Source: Candidatus Uhrbacteria bacterium
GTDB lineage: Bacteria > Patescibacteriota > Patescibacteriia > UBA9934 > GWF2-40-263
Direction: 5' to 3'
Assembly (NCBI GenBank): GCA_016188495.1
Contig: JACPHU010000025.1
Coordinates: forward strand, 1-45,221
Length of the DNA: 45,221 bases
Position numbers and translations under genes: made by a program. The notes under the pieces were generated by a model, which was not told the DNA's origin, did no database searches, and worked only from the letters and a program-made list of their open reading frames with translations. Shown one piece after another: positions 9,222-16,879 of this stretch. The first letter of the stretch is position 1. Each line of letters starts with the position of its first letter.

Positions 9222-10523
9222 TTATTCTTTGACCACAAGAGGAATGGTTTCTTCTGCCCAGTTATAAATCCATTCCATATTTGCGTATCCAACGTTGACA
9301 CATCCGTGTGACATTGGGTGTCCGAAGTTTTGATGCCAGGGCGCATAGTGAATATAGATATGGGGAAAGAAGCGTAAGTTGTAAGGAACCCATCCCAGAT
9401 CATAATTGTAAGGGCTTCCACTTCCATAAAACCACGCATAATGAACAAGGGGAATTTTGGCTAAAACTTGATGATTTCCAAGGGGTGTAGCGTTATTGAG
9501 TCCACTTGAAATAAGAAAAGAATTTCTTAATACTCCCTGTTCAAACGCATACAAACGTTGCTGTGAAATGTCGACCTCGATACGTTTTGGTTCCGTGTAA
9601 GAACTAAATAACAGACGTCCAGGAGCAAAGAGAAGGCGGGTTTCATCAGAGGCTAAACTCAATGTTGTACCAGATTCAGAGAGAGGTTGTACTTCATTGC
9701 GAGTGATGTTAAGGACGGGTCCTGAGACAAGCGATGCGTAAATATTTTTTTTATACGACGTCAGGGAATGAATACCCAAACCATTTATGGAATATTTTTT
9801 TTCAGAAATCACTTCGGGCGAAGTGTGGATAACCATGGTTTTTATTTTTGGTGTCTCGCTCTGTTGTTGTGCAAGAATTAATTTTTTCTCACTGATCGTT
9901 CCTGCAACTCCAGAGCGATCATCCTGATCAAAAGCAAAAAAGTTTTGAATAAGTGTTGGTTCATCGTTCCAAGACCAGATACGTACATGAGGCCCTGCTC
10001 CTGCAGCAGGAAGCGTCACGAGTTCTGCGCGCTCATCACCCACAAGATCTCCGCAGGTTATATTTACACCCGCTCGCATTGCTTCTTCATAGGCAAAAAA
10101 TCCACCCGCATCGATTGCCTCTCCATAACGATTAAAAATACGAATATGAGGACCACCTCCGCGTTGTGGAGCCGTAATAATTTCATTGTGTCCGTCACCG
10201 GTCAGATCACAGGTACTCACATTGATGCCAGTCCCCAATGTGGCGGCATACGCAAGAAAGCTTTTAATTTCCGAACCATCTTGCCGGAGAATGTGAACTC
10301 GCGGTTCTAACCCCAGTCCATTTCCAATAATAATTTCCGAAATACCGTCCGTTCCTAAATCGGCCAATGAAAGACTGATCCCTCCTATCGCATCTCCTGT
10401 GAAGGGAAATTCAATTGACTCATCAAGTGAACCAACGGTGATGGAGGATGGATGTGCTGCCCAAGTAGCATGATGGGGAACAAGCAGACTCACCATCAGC
10501 ACAAGAAGAATCCCTATTTTCAT
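9222..10523 (-). CDS. Secreted L,D-transpeptidase (YkuD) with FG-GAP-like propeller repeats
   Basis: The N-terminal signal peptide (MKIGILLVLMVSLLVPHHAT, cleavage near WAA-HP) indicates export. Residues 30-190 contain repeats of the type DLTGDGHNEIITAPQRGGGP, as in FG-GAP/integrin-like propellers; their Asp/Gly-rich loops may bind calcium. The C-terminal third is a YkuD domain: ISQQRLYAFEQG, TPLGNHQV, then the catalytic HPMSHGCVNVGYANM (about residues 401-415) with the invariant SHGC. These enzymes make 3-3 peptidoglycan cross-links or attach proteins to the wall. Here the catalytic domain follows a propeller rather than the usual LysM or TM anchor. A TATAAT lies 8 nt before the ATG. Confidence 0.88.
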   Translation of the reverse strand: MKIGILLVLMVSLLVPHHATWAAHPSSITVGSLDESIEFPFTGDAIGGISLSLADLGTDGISEIIIGNGLGLEPRVHILRQDGSEIKSFLAYAATLGTGINVSTCDLTGDGHNEIITAPQRGGGPHIRIFNRYGEAIDAGGFFAYEEAMRAGVNITCGDLVGDERAELVTLPAAGAGPHVRIWSWNDEPTLIQNFFAFDQDDRSGVAGTISEKKLILAQQQSETPKIKTMVIHTSPEVISEKKYSINGLGIHSLTSYKKNIYASLVSGPVLNITRNEVQPLSESGTTLSLASDETRLLFAPGRLLFSSYTEPKRIEVDISQQRLYAFEQGVLRNSFLISSGLNNATPLGNHQVLAKIPLVHYAWFYGSGSPYNYDLGWVPYNLRFFPHIYIHYAPWHQNFGHPMSHGCVNVGYANMEWIYNWAEETIPLVVKE

Positions 10524-10531
10524 ACCAGATC

Positions 10532-10537
10532 ATTATA
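10532..10537 (-). promoter_or_regulatory. -10 box of the L,D-transpeptidase gene
   Basis: On the minus strand TATAAT is followed by 8 nt and the ATG at 10523, implying a leaderless transcript. The -35 position falls at the edge of the MITE-like element. Confidence 0.5.
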
Positions 10538-10553
10538 AAGGATTTTGGGTTAA

Positions 10554-10714
10554 GAACCTGTTCATAATCTTTTTCCCGACTCCATTTTGCGCCATTTCGG
10601 CTGCAAAATCTTCAGTCCTCCTCAACGTAGCTTTGGCTACGCTTCGTCGTTCTTCAGATTTTTCGCTCAAAATGTCACTAAAATGGTTCTGGAAAAAAGA
10701 TTATGAACAGGCTC
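10554..10714. mobile_element. MITE-like element, about 161 bp
   Basis: Terminal inverted repeats GAACCTGTTCATAATCTTTTT and AAAAAGATTATGAACAGGCTC differ at one base. TAA stands directly outside both ends and could be a 3-bp target duplication. The interior is a long imperfect palindrome centred on gtagctttggctac and encodes nothing. A TNA duplication and GAGCC-type ends would fit a non-autonomous relative of some IS5-family groups; that assignment is an inference. Confidence 0.6.
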
Positions 10715-10732
10715 TAAGAGGTGATATTTTTT

Positions 10733-10774
10733 AACTTTATAAAGTTTACTTAGTTTTACTAACTTTATAAAGTT
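10733..10774. promoter_or_regulatory. Tandem operators overlapping the Fic gene promoter
   Basis: The 14-bp perfect palindrome AACTTTATAAAGTT occurs twice, at 10733-10746 and 10761-10774, 28 bp apart. The second copy exactly fills the 17-nt spacer region between a -35-like TTTACT (10755-10760) and a -10-like TAATCT (10778-10783). The product downstream has an N-terminal helix-turn-helix, so autorepression is the simplest reading. Confidence 0.65.
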
Positions 10775-10794
10775 TGCTAATCTAGTTACTAGAT

Positions 10795-11727
10795 ATGACA
10801 ACACAACAAAAACTTGAAATTATTAAAAAAATGCTGGGAGTGACACAAACAAAGTTAGCTGAACGCTTCGGAGTTTCTTTTGTGGCATTTAATAATTGGT
10901 GGACGGGAAAATCTACTCCTCGTCCAAAGATGGCAACAGCGATTGATGATCTTTTTTTAGAAGTGACAGGACAGAAAAATATCTCGATAGATCAACTCAT
11001 TGTTAAAAAACAAGCTTTGCATACATTATCGGTCGAACATAAACGTGTGATTGTCGAAATATTGAATCATCCGGATATTCGAGATCAATTCATTCTTAAA
11101 CTGACTTATCACAGTAATAGTATCGAAGGTAGTACGCTTACAGAACCAGATACAGCCGCGATTCTTTTTGACAATGTTGCCTTGCCTGATAAAACATTGA
11201 CGGAACAGCTTGAAGCGAAAAATCATCAAACCGCTTTGAATTTTTTATTTGTTCATGTGCTTCAAAAGAAAAATCTCGACGAGGCATTTGTTCTTAAACT
11301 TCATAGTATTCTTATGAATGGCGTTCGGTCGGATGCGGGCATGTATCGTCGTCATGCGGTCCGAATCGTTGGGGCCAATGTTCCTATGGCTAATTATCTG
11401 CGAATTCCTGATTTAATGCCTATAGTCGTAGAAGAAATTGCCACATTAAAAAAGAAGAGCGATCTCATTCAGGCACTAGCTATTGTTCATGCCAAGTTTG
11501 AACAGATTCATCCTTTTTCTGACGGAAATGGTCGAGTGGGTCGTCTGTTGATGAATGCTATGTTGCTTCAGGCTAATTATGCCCCAGCGATTATTCATCA
11601 AGAACAAAAGCGATTGTATTATACGTATCTTCAAAAAACCCAAACACAAGGTGATCACAGTCAGTTAGAAGATTATTTATGCGATGCTATTCAAGATGGA
11701 TTTTTAATTTTGGAAAGAAAAGCTTAA
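10795..11727 (+). CDS. Fic-domain protein with N-terminal HTH
   Basis: Residues 1-60 form an XRE-type helix-turn-helix (TQTKLAERFGVSFVAFNNWW). A Fic domain follows, with the active-site motif HPFSDGNGRVGR at about 239-250. The segment HSNSIEGSTLT near residue 106 matches the inhibitory helix motif (S/T)xxxE(G/N) that blocks ATP binding, placed N-terminal to the Fic core as in class II Fic proteins. Fic enzymes usually transfer AMP to Ser, Thr or Tyr of target proteins. Two palindromes in its promoter suggest that it represses itself. It could be a self-contained toxin or a stress regulator; no separate antitoxin gene is adjacent. Confidence 0.88.
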   Translation: MTTQQKLEIIKKMLGVTQTKLAERFGVSFVAFNNWWTGKSTPRPKMATAIDDLFLEVTGQKNISIDQLIVKKQALHTLSVEHKRVIVEILNHPDIRDQFILKLTYHSNSIEGSTLTEPDTAAILFDNVALPDKTLTEQLEAKNHQTALNFLFVHVLQKKNLDEAFVLKLHSILMNGVRSDAGMYRRHAVRIVGANVPMANYLRIPDLMPIVVEEIATLKKKSDLIQALAIVHAKFEQIHPFSDGNGRVGRLLMNAMLLQANYAPAIIHQEQKRLYYTYLQKTQTQGDHSQLEDYLCDAIQDGFLILERKA

Positions 11728-11800
11728 GGTCACTCTGGATTGACCAAATAACTTATTCATGCTACAAATCATCGTTCTTTTTACATGTAAGGTGATTCAG

Positions 11801-11821
11801 AGAAATGCATAATGCATTTCT
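11801..11821. promoter_or_regulatory. 21-bp palindrome upstream of the lipoprotein gene
   Basis: agaaatgcat-a-atgcatttct is a perfect inverted repeat 26 bp before the start codon at 11847. It could be an operator or an RNA hairpin; there is no T run. Confidence 0.45.
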
Positions 11822-11846
11822 AGAAAGATGAAAAGGGGATACACGC

Positions 11847-12575
11847 ATGAAGAAGAAGTTTTTGCTCTTTTTACTGTTTCTTATGACAGCCTGTTGTCCG
11901 TGCAAGGACGTACAGAAGAATGTCTTTGAACAACCTGTTGAAGTTCAACTGGCCTACTTACACAGTGCCAACGACCAAGAGAACTGGAAAATTCCAGAAG
12001 AGACATTTGCTCATCTTGCTCAAACCGCTCCTGCATGGCCCGAGGGACGCCTCGCATTCCGAAGTTTCCGGATCCGTTTCGGTGAGGGGAACGAAGGAGT
12101 TGAAAAGACCTTTGAGGCGCATGTTCAGCGAATTCAAAACGTGATGGGAGAAAAATTCCAGCGATGGGATTATCGCCTGTTCGAGAAGGTTCCATTCCAA
12201 GACGAACCAGTCGAGCGTTTGCGGCTTCTCAATGGTAATACCTCTCACCACGCCGTGGTCGAATGGATCATCATCGATCTCGATGCCAACCGGCAACGGA
12301 AGTCGATCACGGCAGTGCGGGGACCAACGTCACTGGCGGACGAGCTCTTCGTCTTTATTTGGTTGTTCCAGGACTATGTCCAGAACATAAACTACGACGA
12401 GAACCCTGGCCTCTTTGCCGGCGGCTACGAGTTCAACATCCCCGAGCGCGACGGCGGGCCGTGGCAGAACGTGCCCTGCGTGCTCCGCTACCTGAGCGAT
12501 GGCGCCACGATCCTGGATGCCCATTGGCGGAGCAACGACAACTCGGGCTATTCGGTGCCTCTCCTCAGGGAGTAG
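11847..12575 (+). CDS. Predicted lipoprotein, unknown function, 242 aa
   Basis: The signal sequence MKKKFLLFLLFLMTACCPCK ends in a lipobox (LMTAC), so the mature protein should be anchored by a lipidated cysteine on the outside of the membrane. The rest (for example WPEGRLAFRSFRIRFGEGNEG and SLADELFVFIWLFQDYVQNI) matches no family I know. A purine-rich ribosome-binding site (gaaaagggg) precedes the ATG. The gene becomes strikingly GC-rich towards its 3' end (cgagcgcgacggcgggccg), unlike the surrounding AT-rich genes, which hints at acquisition from another genome. The preceding 21-bp palindrome may regulate it. Confidence 0.7.
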   Translation: MKKKFLLFLLFLMTACCPCKDVQKNVFEQPVEVQLAYLHSANDQENWKIPEETFAHLAQTAPAWPEGRLAFRSFRIRFGEGNEGVEKTFEAHVQRIQNVMGEKFQRWDYRLFEKVPFQDEPVERLRLLNGNTSHHAVVEWIIIDLDANRQRKSITAVRGPTSLADELFVFIWLFQDYVQNINYDENPGLFAGGYEFNIPERDGGPWQNVPCVLRYLSDGATILDAHWRSNDNSGYSVPLLRE

Positions 12576-12643
12576 CACTTGAGACTTGGGTGCTTTGCAC
12601 TCGGTGGGTTTTGGGACTTGCCCCTTGGTTTTTTGCCCGTTAA

Positions 12644-12685
12644 GCGGATTCGATACGTCAGTCACGATTGACGTATCGAATCCGC
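12644..12685. repeat. 17-bp perfect inverted repeat
   Basis: gcggattcgatacgtca and tgacgtatcgaatccgc are separated by 8 nt. It lies about 70 bp after the lipoprotein stop. It is a strong hairpin but lacks an adjacent T run, so it is more likely a repeat element or RNA 3' stabiliser than a terminator. Confidence 0.7.
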
Positions 12686-12705
12686 ATCTGGTTTTTCGGC
12701 TTCTA

Positions 12706-12741
12706 AGAGTCGTATCTGCGTGTACGACTCTTTTTATTTTT
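12706..12741 (+). terminator. Rho-independent terminator
   Basis: Stem agagtcgta / tacgactct, loop tctgcgtg, then ttttattttt. It ends the lipoprotein transcript before the oppositely oriented tRNA. Confidence 0.8.
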
Positions 12742-12765
12742 GAGAAACAAAAAAACCGCTGTTTG

Positions 12766-12841
12766 TGGTGGACCAATGGGGATTCGAACCCCAGACCCCC
12801 TGCTTGCAAAGCAGGTGCTCTACCAGCTGAGCTATTGGCCC
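12766..12841 (-). tRNA. tRNA-Ala (anticodon TGC)
   Basis: The minus strand folds as a standard cloverleaf: acceptor GGGCCAA/TTGGTCC, D-arm AGCTCAGCTGGTAGAGC, anticodon stem-loop CCTGC-TTTGCAA-GCAGG with anticodon TGC, and T-arm TGGGGTTCGAATCCCCA. The 3' CCA is encoded. A 17-bp flanking stem (12751-12767 with 12844-12860, closed by one U-G pair on the transcribed strand) encloses the gene and ends in a U run, so the tRNA sits in the loop of a terminator-like structure. Confidence 0.97.
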
Positions 12842-12899
12842 GTCACAAACAACGGTTTTTATAACGGCAAAATGATAACAATCGAAAGCGAAAACGTCA

Positions 12900-13065
12900 A
12901 CTGAATCGAATTAAATGAATCGAATTAAAATAAAACATACATATGTTTATAAAAGACAAGACCGCACCCACGAGTACGATCTGTCTGCTACGAATGTTCG
13001 TAGCATACGATCATGCCGCAAGTGCGGTTAGGTACCCTTTTGATCACCGTAGTGATTTAAGGGCT
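12900..13065. other. Gene-free stretch with a tandem repeat and dense hairpins
   Basis: tgaatcgaattaaa occurs twice in tandem near 12901-12928, followed by the palindrome aaacata-ca-tatgttt. From 12960 come accgcac pairing with gtgcggt, the hairpin gctacgaa-tg-ttcgtagc, ccgca-ag-tgcgg, and atcac-cgta-gtgat enclosed by ccctt/aaggg. It lies downstream of the minus-strand gene that ends at 13075 and may be its structured 3' end. I see no gene in it. Confidence 0.45.
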
Positions 13066-13074
13066 AGAAGTTAT

Positions 13075-13431
13075 TCAATGGATCAAGATGCCAGACAGAA
13101 GGAAGTTCCGCAGACGAGCCATCGATTGTTCGAACAGATCCTCCGCGAGGATGACGAGAGTTTTGTCGGGGTAAAGTCCTCGAATACTCGCATTATCCTC
13201 GGTCGTAGAGAAGATCACGATCGCGGTGGCTTCTTCGGCCAATCTGGCGATCGTACCCGCGTTTTTTGAAGAAACGAATTCGTAATGGTTATTCACCCCA
13301 GAGAGAGGGAAGTCTTTTTCATCCTTCCCATTGTTATCAACGACCAGTATGTGGCGTGCGCCACATACAGAGGTGGAGTGATCAGGATACCTGTTAGAAC
13401 AAGTTCCCCATGCACAAATTTGCATAGCCAT
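13075..13431 (-). CDS. Hypothetical protein, 118 aa
   Basis: I do not recognise this protein (start MAMQICAWGTCSNRYPDHST). A good Shine-Dalgarno sequence (aaaggaag) lies 6 nt before the ATG. The N-terminal quarter has three cysteines and a histidine (C6, C11, H18, C23) that could bind metal. The rest looks like an alternating strand-helix fold (HILVVDNNG, TAIVIFSTTEDN, TLVILAEDLFEQS), reminiscent of a response-receiver or Toprim-like core, though no catalytic motif is clear. It lies 67 bp downstream of the next minus-strand gene and probably shares its divergent promoter. Confidence 0.6.
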   Translation of the reverse strand: MAMQICAWGTCSNRYPDHSTSVCGARHILVVDNNGKDEKDFPLSGVNNHYEFVSSKNAGTIARLAEEATAIVIFSTTEDNASIRGLYPDKTLVILAEDLFEQSMARLRNFLLSGILIH

Positions 13432-13498
13432 GTTGTTCTTCCTTTCTATTGGAGTGTGATAATAATCTCACATTAAGAAATACAGGGTTTATCTTACT

Positions 13499-14032
13499 TT
13501 AAAGGGCTCGGTCTCCTTTAAATGTTTTAATAGTCGTCACAGGAAGTCGATTGTTGTTGAGGGCGACCATGTCGTCTTTGAACTGGATTGGTTTCCAGAC
13601 GCGTTCCCCCTCTCGATTGATCCACCAGAAGACCAGAACGGCCTTCCATGTGGAGGCTTCCCGTTCTTCCATATGTTCTTTGAGCCTAATGAATTTCTCT
13701 GTCTCCAGAGATTTTCTCGCGAAATCGAGGAAATATTCGTATTCCATCAATTCGCTATCTAAAAAGTACTCCGGCGAACTTTCTATCGCCGGTCCGACCA
13801 AAGTCGTTTCGTTTCCATCAATGGAAAAGGTACACGTGGGTCTCCTAAAAAATTGAAACCCGACGTATTTTTCTCCTGGTTTCATTTCAACACGGGTTGG
13901 GTCAGTGTGATCTATCAACCCGTTCCAGCAATTGAAGACTAGTTCTCGTACATTCGCATAAGCAACGTACCAGGGAATTTCTTCCTTTTTTGCAGAAACG
14001 ACAGCAATTTCGTTGACGATTTGAACTTTCAC
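13499..14032 (-). CDS. Hypothetical protein, 177 aa, GTG start
   Basis: No family recognised. The first codon is GTG, placed by the Shine-Dalgarno sequence gggaggt 6 nt upstream. The protein is acidic and aromatic-rich (ELVFNCWNGLIDHTDPTRVE, MEYEYFLDFARKSLETEKF, AVLVFWWINREGERVW) and has no signal peptide. Promoter TTGACA-17-TATGTT is 48 nt upstream of the start. The gene is transcribed away from the transglycosylase-like lipoprotein gene, whose promoter lies back to back with this one, so the two may share control. It is probably the first gene of a two-gene unit with the 13075-13431 gene. Confidence 0.65.
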   Translation of the reverse strand: MKVQIVNEIAVVSAKKEEIPWYVAYANVRELVFNCWNGLIDHTDPTRVEMKPGEKYVGFQFFRRPTCTFSIDGNETTLVGPAIESSPEYFLDSELMEYEYFLDFARKSLETEKFIRLKEHMEEREASTWKAVLVFWWINREGERVWKPIQFKDDMVALNNNRLPVTTIKTFKGDRAL

Positions 14033-14079
14033 TTTTACCTCCCTATTTTTTGTTTCCCCATTTTTAAAACTGACATTGA

Positions 14080-14108
14080 AACATATCAGAAAATGCAGTT
14101 TTTGTCAA
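14080..14108 (-). promoter_or_regulatory. Leftward promoter of the divergent pair
   Basis: On the minus strand TTGACA, 17 nt, TATGTT. Its -35 region is the mirror of the rightward one: ttttgtcaatat (14100-14111) is the exact inverse of atattgacaaaa (14137-14148). Confidence 0.6.
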
Positions 14109-14139
14109 TATTTTATGACATAGTTTGTATGATATTATA

Positions 14140-14168
14140 TTGACAAAATGGTCTATTTCTGATATTTT
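14140..14168 (+). promoter_or_regulatory. Rightward promoter of the divergent pair
   Basis: TTGACA, 17 nt, TATTTT, about 75 nt before the start at 14244. The 13-mer ATTGACAAAATGG at this site recurs at the promoter near 31340, upstream of another unknown accessory gene. Confidence 0.55.
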
Positions 14169-14243
14169 TTGTTGTTCTGTTGATTTTTTGTCTTCAGAAA
14201 AAAATGAAATTTAACCAAAAGTCTTTTTTGAGAGGGATTCAGG

Positions 14244-15563
14244 ATGACGAAAGTTTCTACTCGTGGGTTGTTTTTCTTTCTATTGGGTCTCTTTTTCGTT
14301 TGCGTGTTGGCATGTATGGGGGGTGGAAACAAGATTCAGGCGAAGGTTTCTTCAACCAAAACTCGGGTTCCTGCAAAAAAAGTTCCGAGTATCAAGATGG
14401 ATACCTATACGCTTTATGTTCCACCCGGTCCTGACAGGCTTCCTGACGTTCCTATAAATTTGATGGAAAAGATTCGGGACGGGATGAAGAAGGTCAAGCA
14501 CGTCCGATTAAATACGGACAAATGCGTTCCCATCAGTTCCTCCCAAAAAGGGATAAAGAAGTGTCTGGGCAATTACGTCATTGCGGCCACGAACGCCCAG
14601 GGAAAGATCAAGCTGATCGAAATTTATGGGGGAGAGCCTTCTGCCGCAGGATTCTCGATCGCTTGTGAGCGAAAGGGGGCGTGCGAGAGTGGAGTGAATC
14701 CGCCATTTATCATCCTATCCCCACCCGGGTGGACGGTTGTCGCTTTAAGGACGGTCGTCTTGGATAGGAACAAACATGACGGGGCAAAGCCTGCGGTTTA
14801 TATCCCTTATTCCAGTAGGCTCAATACGCCCCAGCTGAGAAAAATAGGACTCGAGTATATCAGGTCGGCTATTTTGGGCGCGTGGTATGAACTACGCGCT
14901 AAGAAGATAGAAAGTCTGTATATCGAAGATTATCTGATCACGGATTTCGGTACGCCCGACCATGTGGTCACTCTCATTTTGACAGAACAGGTTCTGTCAG
15001 ATGTCGGTTTTGTACAAGGCACGGAAGCTGAAAAACTCGAGATGCTCAATCGGGCGCTTGTGACCCTGGCGGTGAATGGGTCAGAGAGTTTTCAGTACAC
15101 GATTTCTTCTGTTGGAGCCATGGGACTTGGTCAGGGAATGGCTTCGTCCTATCAATCCACCAGAGGAAAATATCCTAAAGCCGATCTTCCTGAAGATGAC
15201 GTGGAGGGTCGAAAGAATCATCATTCAACCATCAAGATGATGGTCTGTCACACAGACGCAGAATGGTGGGCGATTGAGTCTCTGAAAGAAGTTCTGTTAA
15301 AAGACACTTGGAAACGACGGCTTGTTTTTGCCGCCGGATATAACGCCAGCATCGGTACGGTGCGCAAGGCTCTTGATCGTTGCAATAATAAGAACTGGCG
15401 AACGTGCAAACAGTTGCCTAGTCAGACGCAACGGTATCTGGTCAAATACGAGTGGATCTACAAGGTGCTGTTTGATCAGGTGTTCCGTTCTCGCATCAGG
15501 GTGACCCCAGTAGCGAGAGATGTCACTCCTCTTGTTGCACGCAAAACAAAAACACCGATGTAA
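14244..15563 (+). CDS. Lipoprotein with SLT-like lytic transglycosylase domain
   Basis: The signal sequence (MTKVSTRGLFFFLLGLFFVC) leads to a plausible lipobox, VLAC, at about residue 24. The C-terminal third fits the lysozyme-like SLT fold: a Glu in NGSESFQYTISS (about residue 283), VGAMGLGQGMASSYQ, and FAAGYNASIGTVRKAL (about residue 366) with the AxYNxG-like signature. These enzymes cleave peptidoglycan glycan strands to 1,6-anhydro products. The first 250 residues are unassigned and contain paired cysteines (CVPISSSQKGIKKC, CERKGAC) that may form disulfides outside the cell. The family match is by motif only, so activity is unproven. Confidence 0.7.
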   Translation: MTKVSTRGLFFFLLGLFFVCVLACMGGGNKIQAKVSSTKTRVPAKKVPSIKMDTYTLYVPPGPDRLPDVPINLMEKIRDGMKKVKHVRLNTDKCVPISSSQKGIKKCLGNYVIAATNAQGKIKLIEIYGGEPSAAGFSIACERKGACESGVNPPFIILSPPGWTVVALRTVVLDRNKHDGAKPAVYIPYSSRLNTPQLRKIGLEYIRSAILGAWYELRAKKIESLYIEDYLITDFGTPDHVVTLILTEQVLSDVGFVQGTEAEKLEMLNRALVTLAVNGSESFQYTISSVGAMGLGQGMASSYQSTRGKYPKADLPEDDVEGRKNHHSTIKMMVCHTDAEWWAIESLKEVLLKDTWKRRLVFAAGYNASIGTVRKALDRCNNKNWRTCKQLPSQTQRYLVKYEWIYKVLFDQVFRSRIRVTPVARDVTPLVARKTKTPM

Positions 15564-15582
15564 CCCACCGGTGTCTCACGCA

Positions 15583-15613
15583 GCAGCGAACCCGTTTCGC
15601 TGCTTTTTCTTTT
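15583..15613 (+). terminator. Rho-independent terminator
   Basis: Stem gcagcgaa / ttcgctgc followed by tttttctttt, 20 bp after the lipoprotein stop. Confidence 0.8.
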
Positions 15614-15623
15614 CCATTTCATC

Positions 15624-15852
15624 CTCTCAGGGTAAATACCCCGTCAGCTTGCCTGTCGTGAGTAGATCGAACGGCTGCGTATTTTATTGCCTGAGCCTGC
15701 CTGCCGTGAGCTGCCTGCCATGAGCTTGTCGAATGGTCGAACGGTCGAAGGCCGTATTTGCACCCTTCGACTACGGTTCGTCGAACGAACTTTCGCTCAG
15801 GGAATATGCAGCCTGATACCCCGTCAGCTTGGCTCGCGGGGAGTTTCATTAC
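15624..15852. repeat. Long dispersed repeat, copy 1
   Basis: Near-identical over long blocks to 44835-45038, in the same orientation: both begin ctcagggtaaataccccgtc and share gtgagtagatcgaacggctgcgta, ggttcgtcgaacgaac and gctcagggaatatg. The differences are small indels and a longer middle here. It contains the palindromic core cccttcgac...gctcaggg. There is no ORF of substance. Confidence 0.8.
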
Positions 15853-15874
15853 TCCGTCACTTCATCACTATTCT

Positions 15875-16864
15875 CTACCCCGCTTTATTCGGCGGCACTT
15901 CTCCTTTCAAAAACGCTAAAATATTTTTTGCTGCTACCTGGCTCATGGCTTGTCGCGTGTTTAACGTGGCAGAGGCTGTATGGGGTGTGAGAACGACGTT
16001 TGTAAGTTTTCGCAGTTCCAGATTGTCCGACGGATCGCAGTCAATGAACGGTTCGCATTCATAGACATCTAATCCCGCTCCCGCGATATCGCCCTTCATA
16101 AGCGCCTTTACCAATGGTTTTTCTTGGACAATAGGACCTCGGGCCGTATTAATGAGGAAGGCTGTTTTTTTCATGAGCTTCAGTTCCCGTGCGCCGATCA
16201 GACCTTTTGTGGACACAAGCAATGGCACATGTACTGACACAATGTCCGATTCTTTCAAAAGCTGGTTGAGATTGCGATAGATCGCCCCTGTTTCTTTTTC
16301 TAGTTTTTTGTTTGGTTTGAGGTCTGTATAAATAATCTTCATGTTAAATCCGTCATGAAGACGTCGAACAACTCCTTCGCCAATCCGACCTGTTCCAATA
16401 ATACCGACGGTTTTTCCAAACAGATCTGTTCCCAAAAACAGTTGCGGACCCCATGCATGATATTTCCCCGCGCGTGTAAATTTATCTGTTTCAACAATAC
16501 GATGAGCCAGAGCAAGCATGAGGGCGATCGTATGTTCCGCGACGGATTCCGATACGGAAGGATGCGGGCTGTTGGTGACCATGATTCCTCTCTTGGACGC
16601 TTCTTTGAGATCGATGTTGTCAAAGCCTACCGCATAGTTGGCGACCATTTTCAGTTGCGGACCAGCCGCATCGAAGACTTCCGCGTCGATTCGTTCCGTA
16701 AGAATAGAAAGAATGATGTCGACTCCCTTCACGCGCTTAAGCAGTTCTTTGCGAGGGATCTGTTGGTCTTTTTCATAAATATCCAGTTTAATACTTTTGT
16801 GTTTTTTCAGAAGCTTTATTCCGCTATCGGGAATGTGTCGCGTGATAAAAACGTGTGTGGACAT
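15875..16864 (-). CDS. D-isomer-specific 2-hydroxyacid dehydrogenase
   Basis: A 329-aa NAD(P)-dependent oxidoreductase that reduces 2-oxoacids such as glyoxylate, hydroxypyruvate or pyruvate. The Rossmann motif is VGIIGTGRIGEGV (about residues 150-162). The catalytic Arg is in NTARGPIVQE, the Glu in GLDVYECEPF and the His in TPHTASAT, all in the expected order. The N-terminal catalytic segment includes NYAVGFDNIDL, typical of the glyoxylate/D-glycerate dehydrogenase branch. It is the last gene of the minus-strand carbon-metabolism block. Substrate cannot be decided from sequence alone; D-glycerate or D-lactate formation would both fit a fermentative cell. Confidence 0.9.
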   Translation of the reverse strand: MSTHVFITRHIPDSGIKLLKKHKSIKLDIYEKDQQIPRKELLKRVKGVDIILSILTERIDAEVFDAAGPQLKMVANYAVGFDNIDLKEASKRGIMVTNSPHPSVSESVAEHTIALMLALAHRIVETDKFTRAGKYHAWGPQLFLGTDLFGKTVGIIGTGRIGEGVVRRLHDGFNMKIIYTDLKPNKKLEKETGAIYRNLNQLLKESDIVSVHVPLLVSTKGLIGARELKLMKKTAFLINTARGPIVQEKPLVKALMKGDIAGAGLDVYECEPFIDCDPSDNLELRKLTNVVLTPHTASATLNTRQAMSQVAAKNILAFLKGEVPPNKAG

Positions 16865-16879
16865 AGGGAGTAAAGACGG

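Noticed and set aside
12263-12643. GC-rich overlapping ORFs in the lipoprotein gene (12263-12643 plus, 12330-12809 minus)
   Set aside because: Long frames arise because the 3' half is GC-rich; the lipoprotein frame has the signal peptide, lipobox and ribosome-binding site. The minus one also runs through the tRNA.
13432-13498. CRP-like site (tgtga...tcaca) between the two minus-strand genes
   Set aside because: The spacer is 8 nt instead of 6 and it lies between cotranscribed genes; no support for a regulator.
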